Shown here one piece after another: positions 1 to 10,472 of a stretch of DNA of 49,015 bases. Every line of letters starts with the position of its first letter. The first letter of the stretch is position 1. The position numbers were made by a program, and so were the translations under genes. The stretch spans positions 1 through 49,015 of the forward strand of contig CALSCR010002091.1 of NCBI GenBank assembly GCA_943704495.1, in the 5' to 3' direction. The stretch comes from Pigoraptor chileana. Lineage: Eukaryota; Opisthokonta; Filasterea. The notes below the pieces were generated by a model that had not been told where the DNA came from, ran no database searches, and was given only the letters and a program-made list of their open reading frames with translations.

Positions 1-94
<94 letters not shown>

Positions 95-102
95 CACACA
101 CA
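1..102. repeat. (AC)n microsatellite at left window edge
   Basis: Almost pure AC dinucleotides with two small interruptions (cgcac near 57, acaac near 93), fading into catgcacgcacatgc. It probably marks a sequence or contig edge, or an intron of an unseen upstream gene. No coding sequence is visible before the fascin start. Confidence 0.95.
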
Positions 103-252
103 TGCACGCACATGCACTCCACCTGTAGTCAAGGGCGCTGTCATGCTTGGATACAAAGAGAAGATGCCCTGTGTTGATAATCAGTCTTGCACGCACGTTC
201 GCAACCAACAATCAACTATTCCTTCTACGCTTTCTGATTCACTCATTCCAAA

Positions 253-1275
253 ATGGCCGAGGCTGCATTTAACGAGACGCTTCAGTGGACCTTTGGTCTC
301 ATTGCCAGCACGGGCAAGTACCTCACGGCTGAGACATTCGGCAACCAGATCAATGCCAACGGTGGGTGTTTGACGCATTGTAGTCTCGACAGGGTTTGTT
401 GCGTCTGAATGATTTCCGCATGTTTAGTGCTTGTGGTGCTGCATGTATCCTGTTGCACATGTCGTGTCTTGCACTAACATGCGCGTTATTTCATGCAGGC
501 CCCAACCTCAAGAAGAAGCAGATCTTCACCCTCGAGCAGGACGCAGGCTCCCCCGTCGTTTACGTGAAGAGGTGTGAATGCAACTGTTGAAGTTGTTAGC
601 GCTTGTGATGCGTATCGTGTGTTTGCCTACCGTGTGGCTGAGCCGTGGGGCTTATTCCAATTCTAATGTTCATGTTATGGTGCTATTTGCGTGGAAAACG
701 CATCTCGCAGCCATCTCGGCAAGTATTTCTCTGCGACGGAGAAGGGCGTCTTCACTGCCGATCAGGATAGCAAGGGAAAGAACGAGCAGTGGTCGGTCGA
801 GCCCCAGAGCGACGGCAAGTGGGCCTTCAAGAGCGCACATGGTTACTTCCTGGGCGGATCCGCCGACAAGCTATCCGCCTTTGGCCGCAGCATTGGCGAG
901 ACGGAGAAGTGGACCATCCACCTCGCGATGCACCCTCAGTGAGTATGCGCTTCTCTCGATGTCAGTGGGCGACACATTGCACTTTTTTTGTTTGTTTGTT
1001 TGTGAACGCAGAAATTCTCACCGCTTGTTATTTCACTTGCGTTTCCATGTGTAGGGTCGTTCTCCGCAATGTTGGTCGCAAGCGTTATGTGCAGCTCCAG
1101 GATGAGGAGCTCCGCGTCGTGGCGGTAAGTGGATCCAGTGTAAAATAGCCAAGTTGAGTCGCATTCAATAAGAAAACTAACTCTTCTGTGGGTATGGGAT
1201 AGGGGTTAGGGTTAGGCCTGCCGTGTGGTGCGGCCTTTTGAAGTCTGATGTGCTTTTGGTTTACTGATTTTTGTC

Positions 1276-1315
<40 letters not shown>

Positions 1316-2785
1316 GACATTCCGTGGGGAGTCCCCGCTCTGATTACGCTCGAGTTTCACGACGGCAAGTATTCTCTGCGCGCATCAAACAACAAGTTCC
1401 TCCACAAGGACGGCAAGCTCGTCGACTCTCTCGATGACAACTCAAAGTACATCATTGAGTTTCTTGAGAGCCGCATTGCCCTCAAGGCTTCCGACGGGAG
1501 TGAGTATCATATCTCACTTGCAGTCTTGCTCTCGTTCTCTTGTGGACTCCGTATCAAGACGCCTGATCTTGTTGTCTCTACATCCCAAGTTTCGACATCG
1601 TGTATGATATGAATGTGTTTCGTTTGTGTGAGCAATGTCATTGCGGGGTTCGAATGCTTGTTCCTGGTCGAATCTAATAGATGTGGTCCCTTGCTCTTTT
1701 TTCCATGCGTGCTCGTGTGTTTTGTGCTGCAGAATACCTGCAGGCATACGGTCCCAAGGCAACCCTTGCCGCCAAGAAGGACAAGATCACCAAGGACGAG
1801 CTGTTTGAGCTTGAGGACAGCCACCCGCAGGTGACGCTCGTCGCGCACAACGGCCGCTTTGTCACAAGCACCCAGATTGAGGAGACAAAGGCTGACCAGC
1901 GCGAGGTCAAGGACACTGAGATCTTCCAGCTTGAGCCCCACGGCGATAAGGTGCGCCGCCGTGTCTATGTTTTTATCGTAGCACTGCTGTTGTCTGCGGT
2001 TTGGATGTCATTCGAGGGGGAGATTTGGAGAATTGAATGTGTGCTTTTGGTGTATTGTGTGATTTCCCATGCAGTGGGCCTTCCGCAACAACAAGGGCTT
2101 TTACTGGTCGCTTGCTGGCAGCAACATCAGCGGCAATGCCAAGTCGCGCGGCGCCAACGAGCTCTTTTCGGTTGTGTGGCACGGCACCCAGATTTCGATC
2201 AAGGCGTCGAACGGCAAGTTTATTTCTGCCAAGCCCAACGGCCAGATGTCCGCCTCAGCCGACGCTGGCGAGGAGAAGGAGAAGTACACGATCACGCTCA
2301 TCAACCGACCCCAGCTGGTCCTCCGCGGCGAGTACGGATTCCTCGCCTCCAAGGCACGCAACGTCATTTCGAGCGCTAGCGTAACGCCCGAAATCTTCCA
2401 CGTCGAGGCGAAGGAGGGCAAGTACTCGTTCCGTGGCGCCAACGGCAAGTACTGGAAGGAGGAGGGCGACGGCCAGTGGGCCACGTCGGGCGATGCCGCC
2501 GTCGAGTTTACGGTCGAGATTCACGATCACTCGAAGCTCAGCCTGCGTGCAACGAACGGAAAGTTCTTCCACGGCGAGCAGCACGGAGGGTGGGTGTTGC
2601 TGCACACATGGGCACCACTTTTGCACTGTTGAGTTTGATCTGGTCCTTCTTTAATTGCTTTTGTTTCAAGGCTGCAATGTTACCTTCTCTCTAACGCATC
2701 TTCCAACATGTGTTCTGTCTCTGAATCGCGCAGCTTCAAGGCCACGGCTGACAAGGCTGACAAGGATGAGCTCCTCGAGTACTAA
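253..2785 (+). CDS. fascin (actin-bundling protein), 8 exons
   Basis: Fascin cross-links actin filaments into tight parallel bundles such as those in filopodia. Exons: 253-361, 499-571, 711-938, 1055-1124, 1316-1499, 1733-1950, 2075-2589, 2734-2785. They sum to 1449 bases, or 482 residues, close to the roughly 490 residues of animal fascins. The product is a run of beta-trefoil units with repeated G-K-Y/F and A-x-N-G-K-F signatures (for example SLRASNNKFL, SIKASNGKFIS, SFRGANGKYW, SLRATNGKFFHG), as expected for four tandem trefoils. All donors are GT (gtgggt, gtgtga, gtgagt, gtaagt, gtgcgc) and all phases agree. The start ATG follows caaa and opens MAEAAFNETLQWTFGLI, matching where fascins begin. 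Intron 4 ends in a long (TG)n directly before tgcag. Family assignment is strong. The paralog is not determinable. Confidence 0.93.
1201..1217 (+). repeat. short telomere-like TTAGGG motif in intron
   Basis: The stretch ggggttagggttaggc in fascin intron 4 holds two TTAGGG-type units. Similar short motifs recur near 15594, 29117, 34325, 36735 and 47932. Confidence 0.6.
1277..1312 (+). repeat. (TG)n tract against a 3' splice site
   Basis: About 17 TG units sit in fascin intron 4 and end in the acceptor tgcag, in the place where a polypyrimidine tract would be expected. Confidence 0.9.
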
Positions 2786-3545
2786 GCTCAGACGCATACG
2801 GCGCCGCACTCGGCAAGCGAATGTCCTGGTCTGAATCAGGTCCGCATACCACTCCCGAGCGGGTATATACTCTCTGTACATGACAAAAACAGCATATGCG
2901 CATCATCATACACACAACATTGTAAAGCGTGCCTCGTGTGTCCTCCCTGTTGGCAAAGTCTGCAGGCGGGAAGGATGGCGGGAGACTCAGTAAACTATTC
3001 CAGAAAATGAATGAGAAATGAGATAATGAGATGAGAGAAAATGAGAGAAAATGAGATATGAGAATGAGAGATGAGAGAATGGTTGAGATTGAAAAAAAGC
3101 TTGATTTTGGTTATTAGGCAACCCGACTGCGATCGGCAATGAATGTACTTTCTGGGGGGTGTTTTTGAATTGATTTGGAGGTTTTTTCCAGTCTAAAGTG
3201 CACGGGCGACTGCGCGACTTCATCGGACCAATCACAGCCGACCCCAATCCATGTGCCTCTGTTGTGTCATCTGACGATGCTGTTGTGCGCCTCACACACA
3301 CTTTCACACACACTCACTCACGTCACACACTAATGCACGCACAACGCGCGCATATCGTCGGTGATTACAAAGGCGTCGGAAGCCGCCTCAACAACACATG
3401 CGAATCAGTAACACACGGCTCTTCTTGAGAAACGCAGGTGAGCCTTGGCGGTGCATGCCATCTGAGCAGTATTTTGGTTGTGCCACTTAGCTGTATGTTT
3501 CGCCTCTTGTGAGACAACATCCTTAGAGATAGAGAGATTGTGGAA
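2786..3545. other. intergenic, fascin to peroxiredoxin
   Basis: No exon with domain similarity was found. It holds the 3' untranslated region of fascin, an ATGAGA-type purine repeat (3006-3085), CA/CACA-rich sequence near 3293-3350 and presumably the peroxiredoxin promoter. Confidence 0.6.
3006..3085 (+). repeat. degenerate ATGAGA purine repeat
   Basis: Irregular tandem units of aatgag, atgaga and gagaaa cover about 80 bases. The purine-only strand is the plus strand. It lies in the fascin-peroxiredoxin spacer and is not coding in any convincing frame. Confidence 0.85.
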
Positions 3546-4801
3546 ATGGCACGTAATATCGCTGTGATTGGGCTCGTCTTCGCCCTCGTTTTCGCCGTGT
3601 CTAGTGACGCGCACTCAGAGCACCACAAATGCCGCTCGTACGCCGGTGCTGAAGTGTACCCCTCTGACCATGCGCCCGCCGCCGAACACGTTCTAGTCAT
3701 GAGCAAGGCACAGATTCAGAAGCCCGCGCCCTACTTCCAGGGCACGGCTGTCGTCAACGGCGAGTTCAAGGAGATCAAGCTCACCGACTACAAGGGTATG
3801 TAGTGCGCAGTACGTTGCAGCTGGCTCACTTTACCGTTTTCCTTCCCCTGTTGTTGTGTTTTCTGTTTGTTTCTACATCACTGTAACTGTGCTTCTTGAG
3901 CACTCCACTGAAATTCCCTTTTGTGCCCTTTTTTTCCTCTCCAGGCAAGTATGTTGTCTTCTTCTTCTACCCCCTCGACTTGTGAGTATCCAAAACAAAA
4001 AATGTTCGAAATGGCATGTTTAATCCCCTTGCTGCTCAGTTGCCTTGTGTGGTGCATTTCGCGGGTTATGCTGACGTCACGCGGTTTGGAATCGCGCAAT
4101 TATTCTTTCTGCAGCACCTTCGTGTGCCCCACCGAGATCATTGCGTACAGCGACCGTGCTGCCGAGTTCCGCGCCCTGAACACGGAGGTGATTGCTGCGT
4201 CGGTCGACTCGCACTTCACTCACCTCGCGTGGGTCAACACGCCCCGCAAGGATGGCGGCCTCGGCAAGATGGACATTCCCATCCTCAGCGACCTCACAAA
4301 GCAGATCTCGCGCGACTATGGTGTTCTCCTCGAGGATGCCGGCATCGCCCTCCGGTGCGTTGGGTTTCGGTCTCCATCATGGAAATGCACTTTTGCCATT
4401 TCATTGTTTTGTTCTTCTGCTCTTTCACACTTCTCATCGCACATGTCTTGTATATCTTTTCCTTCTGTGCAGCGGTCTCTTCATCATTGACGACAAGGGC
4501 ATCCTCCGCCAGATCACCATCAACGATCTCCCCGTCGGACGCAGCGTCGACGAGACCCTCCGCCTTGTCCAGGCCTTCAAGTTCACCGATGAGCACGGCG
4601 AGGGTATGTTTCGTGTCCCTTCCACTGCTTCCATTGTCGCAGCGATAAGTGTGCTCAGTGAGGGAAAGCTCTTATGTGCTGAACGCTTACACAAATTCAA
4701 ATTTACTGCATTTTTCAGTTTGCCCGGCCGGCTGGAAGCCAGGTCAAGCGACGATCAAGCCCGACACGAAGGGCTCCAAGGAGTATTTCAACCAGCACTA
4801 A
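3546..4801 (+). CDS. 2-Cys peroxiredoxin with N-terminal signal peptide (Prx4-like)
   Basis: Thiol peroxidase that reduces hydrogen peroxide through a peroxidatic cysteine, with a resolving cysteine on the partner subunit. Exons: 3546-3795, 3945-3981, 4115-4354, 4473-4603, 4719-4801, giving 246 residues. The N-terminus [20 protein letters not shown] is a clear signal peptide, followed by a short His/Cys-containing pro-segment, so the product probably enters the secretory pathway like animal Prx4. Catalytic motif FTFVCPTE is split across exons 2 and 3. The resolving motif is GEVCPAGW. The GGLG loop (DGGLGKMD) and a C-terminal YF (EYFNQH) are both present; these features are associated with sensitivity to over-oxidation. 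There is no KDEL-type tail. The 37-base exon 2 is small but needed for the frame. Confidence 0.94.
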
Positions 4802-5720
4802 GCGCTGCTGCTGCGTGACTGTATGACGGTTCGGTGCGCGTCGGATGGCACGCGTCTCAATGCAAAAATGGCTGCGCTGCTGTCGTCACGCATGCGCAAA
4901 CGCGCCCTACACGCGCTCCCTGTGCGCCGTGGCTGCGCTTTTTGTGACCGAGCAAATAAAATGGCTCCACATAATTCTCTTCCCGCGACAAAGATCTGGT
5001 TGGAGTAAATTAGCACGACACGTCGCTGTGTCGGTGCATCTCTCCAGTATAGTGTGCGCGCGTGCCGTTTGATTACGAGCCCAGTGCGTCATTTGCACAG
5101 TATCGCACTGTGGGCCAAGTGGGACACCGCTGATGGCTCGTCGTGATGTTTGTGGACTTGTCTGTCAATCGGTAGGACTGCGTTTGCCATCGTCACTGGA
5201 TGCATCATATAGATACAGCAAATTAATGGCACACAAAACATAGATAACAAGGACAAGCAGCTGAATCAAAAGACACTCGTGCTCCCTCTCTCGCTCACAC
5301 ACGTGTGAAAAGTGCCCCACCCTGCTAGGCTTTTTGTTTGTGTGGTTTAGTCGAATTGGATTGGATTTTTTTGCGTTTTTTTGCGATACAATCGATTGTG
5401 TTTTTTTGTCCTCCAACGTTGATAGCAATATTGTGCGAGTTGCGACATTCGTTTTTTGTGTGGTGTATCCCCAAAAGGCCTGTGTACTTGGCACCCAAAG
5501 CGGCGTCCATCCACTTGTTCTTGTGGTCGTGCGGACTGACCCCAGTGCACTGGGTCCAGAGCGTTCAAAAATGGGACTTGGACTCGGATTGGAGTGAGCC
5601 TTTTGCCCCATTGGCGTTGCCATTCCGTGCGCACTTGCTTCGGTTCTTTCCCTTGCCCGCGGAGTCAGGCAATAGACTCGCATTAGCGTGACACATCGCC
5701 CGCTGTGCGCCCGTGTCGCG
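4802..5720. other. intergenic, peroxiredoxin to RhoGEF
   Basis: About 900 bases without a supported gene. A canonical AATAAA at 4955-4960, about 155 bases past the peroxiredoxin stop, is a plausible poly(A) signal. T-rich runs occur near 5367-5410. A long minus-strand open frame (5165-6061) crosses this region but looks like a shadow of RhoGEF exon 1. Confidence 0.6.
4955..4960 (+). other. possible poly(A) signal of the peroxiredoxin gene
   Basis: AATAAA in the order expected for cleavage downstream of the peroxiredoxin stop codon at 4799-4801. Poly(A) signals in this organism are unknown, so this is suggestive only. Confidence 0.35.
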
Positions 5721-8700
5721 ATGGCCGGCGCGGGTGGCAAGGCAGGTGCGCAGGGCAGTCGCTCCTCTGCGCAGGAACTGTCCCTGCTCGATTTTCTCAA
5801 CGACGAAGATAACACGAGCACAAGCGCCGCAGACGCAGATGCAGGCAGCATTGACAGGGATAAGGCCGTTGAGGACTCGCGGAGGAGCAAGGCGGCTGCC
5901 GTGGAACTGGGTCGTGTGCGTGAGCTGGTCTTCACGGATGCGGATATCGCGCGCATTGTTAAGTGCCAGGCGGCCGTGCGCAGGCGACTCTGTCGGATCA
6001 CATATCGCAAATTATGTGGGTGTCTGTGCTGTTTGTGTGTCCTTGGGATCTCATACTGCAATGTCAGGCACTCTGTTTGTCAGGTAGTTCGTCGTGAGAA
6101 CCCTGAATTTATCCTTTGTCCTTTGCGGTGTCTTTCTTGTGCGTATTCAATCTCAACAACAGCCCGACGGACTCTTATAATGAGAGAGCTTTTGGAGACG
6201 GAGGGTACATATGTCAAGACATTGCGACTGATTGATCGGGTTCGTATACCTGTCGCGCAGACTTGTGCTTGATGTGTGTCAACCGTGCTGCCTTCCTGCT
6301 TAACGCCAGCCACACAATTGTGTTTGGGACGGCTGCTGTTGACTTGTGCTCTTATCATCGAGAAATTTGTGTGTATGTGCGTATGCATTCATTGGCAAAG
6401 TGTGTTGGTGTGTGTGTGTGTTGGGTGGGTGGCTTCGATTTCGGCGAGTCAAAGGATGGACTGCCTATTTTGCAGGTCGTCTCATGTTGCGTTGTTTGTG
6501 TTTGCATCCGCTGCGTATGTTGTGATACTCTATCTGTGCAGTGGTACATCCGACCGCTGACGGCACACGCCTTGCAATCACCCGGCCATGATTTCGTCAT
6601 TTTGACGGCGGAGGAGATCGACACTCTCTTCTCAGAAATCCCCGAATTGTGCAAAGTGCACATGGCCCTCCTCAACAGGCTTCAAGAACGGTGCGTAAAC
6701 AATGCGCAATCTGTCCAGCTGGTGGTGTGGTGTGCCGTGCCGTTTGTAGTTGTCATTGTTGTCCCGTAAACGACTCATTTTGCCGTCTTCTCGCTCTCTT
6801 GCTCATGGATCATTGTGCAGGATGGACAAATGGTCCGCCTTTCAAACTATCGGCGACATTTTTCTTGACATGGTATGTATTCTGTCACATTGCATGAGCA
6901 TAGTACTAAAGACACTGATTTGATCCTACATGTTGCATTTGCTGCGCGCGCACATTCTCAATTTCGTCATGTTCTGTTCATGTTTGTATGCCTGTTTCTT
7001 TGACTGTGTATTTGTGTCTGTCTGCCTGTTTATGTGCCTTTGTGCTTGTGTGTGTCTGGCCTAATATATATATGTGTGTGCATGTGTGCACGTGTGCGTG
7101 TATGTCTGTGTGTCTGTGTCTGTACACGCGATCTCCTCAACGCACATCCCACGCACAGTTATTCATCCCTCATCATTCACTCGTCTGATCCTCGCCTGCA
7201 GACTTCGGCCAATCTGGACATGTACACAGTCTATGTGAGCAACTTTGATGCAGCGGCGGCAGTGATCAGTGCTCACAAGACAGACTCGCTCTTCAAGAAA
7301 TTCCTTGATGTGAGTTGTCATTGTTGCGTGTTTGCACGCGGGTTTGCATATAGACTGGCCCGCAGTTTGCTTGTACCTGTGTTGAATCATGCCACTCCTG
7401 AACGAAATGTTGGGTGTCTTGTGTGTGCGTCTAAGCTTTGCCTCCAAAACAACTCACTCTGTGTGGGGGGTCTCGCGCCCGTGACGACCAAATGTGGCAG
7501 GAAAAGCGCGATTTTCACGGCGTGAAAGACTCGCTTTCGGACTTGCTTATCACGCCTGTGCAGCGAATTCCGCGATACGTCATGTTGTTGGAGGTGGGCT
7601 TAGTACTGCGTGCGGAACGGCCAAGCGCACAATTTGCGGATGTGCACTTGAGGGATACTTTGAGCGGTTGTATTGCGCCTCGTTCATTTTTTTTTCTGCT
7701 GAGTGTGCAGTAGGCCTCCCTATTAGTGCTCATATTGAGTCCATGAACACACCTGTAGCACTGGCATGAATCGTCCTCTCTATTGTCACCAGTCTGGTTT
7801 GAGTGGAGTTCCCTATTGCACTGATACTTGCATGTGTTGCCCTCCCATTTAACACACGTACACTATTGTTGTGTCCCGTGCAGCAAATTCTCAAGCAAAC
7901 GCCGTCCGGCCACCCCGATCACGTGAACCTGACGCTTGCCCTCCAGCATATTCGCCGCGTCGCTCACATTATCAACGACCGCAAACGCGCCGTTCAGATT
8001 GTCGAGGACATTCAAACACGCGTGCTTGGACTTCCTGAGGTGTGTAACCACGGCAACAGAACCGAGACGCTTTAGTGTGCAGACAGACATATCTGTGATG
8101 GATTTTATGTTTGTTTCAATCTTCCGCTGTGCATGCACACCCACTCGACGATACAACTCACTCATTCATGTTTTGAATTCGCGTGCTGTCCTGCCCTCGC
8201 ATCTTCCTCCCATGAATGCACCGCAGAGCATTGTGGATGCCGAGCGGTACCTTGCGCTCGAGGCCGATGCGATCGAAGTCAAGAGTGGTCGACAGAAATT
8301 GCGGCGTCTTTTTCTCTTCAACGATGTGCTGCTCTGTACAACACCCCGGATGGCGGGCTTCTCGTTTTCATTTTCGGCAAAGCCGCTGATCAATCAGTAT
8401 CAGTACAAGTGGAAGATCAATCTTTCCGATCTCGATCTCAAGGACTCGCCGCAGTCGGTCACACTTTCGAAAGGCATTTTTGGCGGTGGTGGAGATGTGG
8501 TGACGGGTGCGTCATGCGACACTCGTGTAACATGCTGATATTCGCAAGCTGACGTTGCTGTTCTCCTTCAGCGTCGTTGCGTGTATTGTTTGTGTGTGAT
8601 TGACCAACAATCATTCCGTGGCACCTGTTTCTCTTTGCAGAAAACCAATACGGTGGCGTTCTCCAGCTGATGCACTGGAAGACCGTTGGCAGCGAAACTA

Positions 8701-9744
8701 TCACCTTCCAGATGAAGGTGGACGAAGCTCCCATTTGGGCCGACAAAATACTCGATTTGAAGAAGGGTCTCAAAGGTGCGCATGTGTGTGTGTGTCTGCG
8801 TGTGTGTCTGCGCTGTCTAGCCGAGCGCCGTTTAGGCCGCCGGTGGCCTGCCATCTATTGCATTACATGCCCCCATGACTCATATCCTCATGTCGCCTCA
8901 TAATATGGACACCGTGGTGTGAATCTCTGTAATGCAGATTCGCGCTCGCGGACAAGTAGCTTCCTTCACCAGGCCGTGCTCAAAAAGCGCGACACAATGA
9001 AGCGACGACTAACTGTCAAGCGAAATGCGATTCCCAAATTCGGCGCGTCGACGAGCCCGACGGGGTCTCCCAACTCGTCTCCGTCGCCGCAGCAACGTGG
9101 GCTGCTTGCGCCGGGCAATGGCGAGAATGGCAGCATGCTCGTCATGTCAAAGTTCAATCGGATGACGTCATCGATGAGCGACCTTCCGTCCGTTGCGGGG
9201 ACGAATTCCGAGCTGAGGGAGATGCTCGGGAGAAAACTGTCGCAGGCACGTGGTCACCGTGGGCCTTGAGCGCTTGTGCGTTGTGTGCAGAATCGGCTCT
9301 GCTTGGTTTGAGTAGCTTAATTCACAGCTGCTTCAGTTGGTGGCGTGTGACGGCTTTTTTCTTCATTATAACTTATACCTAGAACTGACTGGTGTGTTGT
9401 TTGGCAACTGCAGGCTCCGCAAGATCAGGCGAGCCCTGTTGGTGAAATCAAGACGCGAATTGCTGAGCTTGAAAAGGAGATCGGAGTCGAGGAACGCATC
9501 CTTGCTGCCGCGGAAAACATTCGCCTTCTCTACAAGACCCAAAACGTCTCAAAGTCCAAGATGCAAGAGGCAAGTGGGAGTGTAATTGTTTCATTTATGA
9601 AACGTTTGGTGCTCTGCTTTCTTACGGTTGTTGTTCGTTTGTTCCACGCAGATTGAGCGACAACACCAGGACGCCCGTGATAAGCTGACGGACCTTCGAG
9701 CAGAACTCGCACTCTGCTTGACTACCATTCAACTGCACAAGTGA
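5721..9744 (+). CDS. RhoGEF: IQ motif, DH-PH, C-terminal coiled coil (12 exons)
   Basis: Likely guanine-nucleotide exchange factor for a Rho-family GTPase. Exons: 5721-6015, 6163-6239, 6542-6690, 6821-6872, 7202-7309, 7501-7593, 7884-8039, 8227-8506, 8641-8775, 8938-9245, 9414-9569, 9652-9744; 633 residues. An IQ-like motif (CQAAVRRRLCR) lies near residues 83-95. The DH domain, about residues 99-310, starts RELLETEGTYVKTLRLI and contains the diagnostic LLITPVQRIPRYVMLLE. The PH domain spans about 315-450 (RRLFLFNDVLLCT, TFQMKVDEAPIWAD). A Ser/Pro-rich linker follows, then a predicted coiled coil over the last 80 residues. Introns 10 and 11 need GC donors (CAG|gcacgt and GAG|gcaagt); nearby GT choices run into stops. 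Which GTPase it activates cannot be told. Confidence 0.9.
6892..6932 (+). repeat. tRNA-like intronic repeat, partial copy
   Basis: In RhoGEF intron 4. It reads gcatgagcatagtactaaag then acactgatttgatcctacat, matching the middle and right part of the better copy at 25049-25096 in the same orientation. It lacks the left end. Confidence 0.6.
7735..7780 (+). repeat. tRNA-like intronic repeat, decayed copy
   Basis: In RhoGEF intron 6. gagtccatgaacaca and gcactggcatgaatc match the repeat consensus with many changes. It is the weakest copy I accept. Confidence 0.4.
9246..9413 (+). other. GC-AG intron (RhoGEF intron 10)
   Basis: The exon end CTGTCGCAG is followed by gcacgt. The downstream GT (four bases in) would shift the frame and reach TGA within the next exon, whereas the GC donor keeps the coiled-coil frame open. 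Confidence 0.8.
9570..9651 (+). other. GC-AG intron (RhoGEF intron 11)
   Basis: ATGCAAGAG is followed by gcaagt, the classical strong GC-donor context. Both nearby GT alternatives give an immediate TGA after splicing to ccacgcag|ATTGAG. Confidence 0.85.
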
Positions 9745-10472
9745 TCCCGAGCGTGTGAAATATTGCGTTGTGCGTGCGCCGTTAATACAAATGCTTTCAG
9801 TACTAAGAGAAATGTCAATTCTTCAAACCCCGGCGACCCTGCTTGACAACCAGTCGCTAAGGGCATACCCTAAACTTGATTTGAAAAATATTCGAATCAT
9901 GGCAGTTTTACGGTGCGTCGTCAATTTACGCGCCTCGTGGATGCGCACTGAAGGCGACCAGCGAATTTTTGCTTGTTTACGCGGGTGACTCCCAGTTCAT
10001 TTGTGCCGACTCATCCAACCAGGGTGCGGGCGTTCCCCCTTCTATTTAGAATTCGGGGGTGAAATTCGCACAGAAATGGGCAATCAATTCAGATCAATGG
10101 GGGCGAGCGTAAGTGCCTCTTCCCCTGGAATGTCCCATTCACACAGACCGAGTGTGTCTGTCATTCTGCCACACGGAAATCACATGCAATCAGCCACCTT
10201 ACTCAGAGAAGCAGAGTCAAGTCACACAGTTCATTCTAATAGGATTACTATACTATTCCCTTTTGTTACGTGGATTGTTATTTCGAAACTCCTCTGCTCG
10301 CCGGGCTAAAAGCACGCATAGCCTAATAATGCTGGACATCATGGATCTGTGCGCGGGGGCGATCCCGCGATAGTCTTCCCGCTGCTGTCGGGTATACAGT
10401 GCAATTCACGCCAAACACTGAACTTTCGCGCGTGCGTGTGTGTGCGCAAGGGGCGCTCTGACCCTCACAAAC
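9745..10472. other. intergenic, RhoGEF to channel
   Basis: About 730 bases with no coding signal that I can support. It should contain the RhoGEF 3' end and the channel promoter. Sequence composition is unremarkable. Confidence 0.6.

Noticed and set aside
1531-1605. Possible further copy of the tRNA-like repeat in fascin intron 5
   Set aside because: Only scattered matches (tggactcc, aagacgcctgat, ctacatcc) with several gaps; not better than chance by eye.
5165-6061. Minus-strand open frame of 298 codons
   Set aside because: It is antisense to RhoGEF exon 1 and the upstream spacer, shows no domain-like pattern and is Arg/Ser/Thr-rich as expected for a shadow frame.
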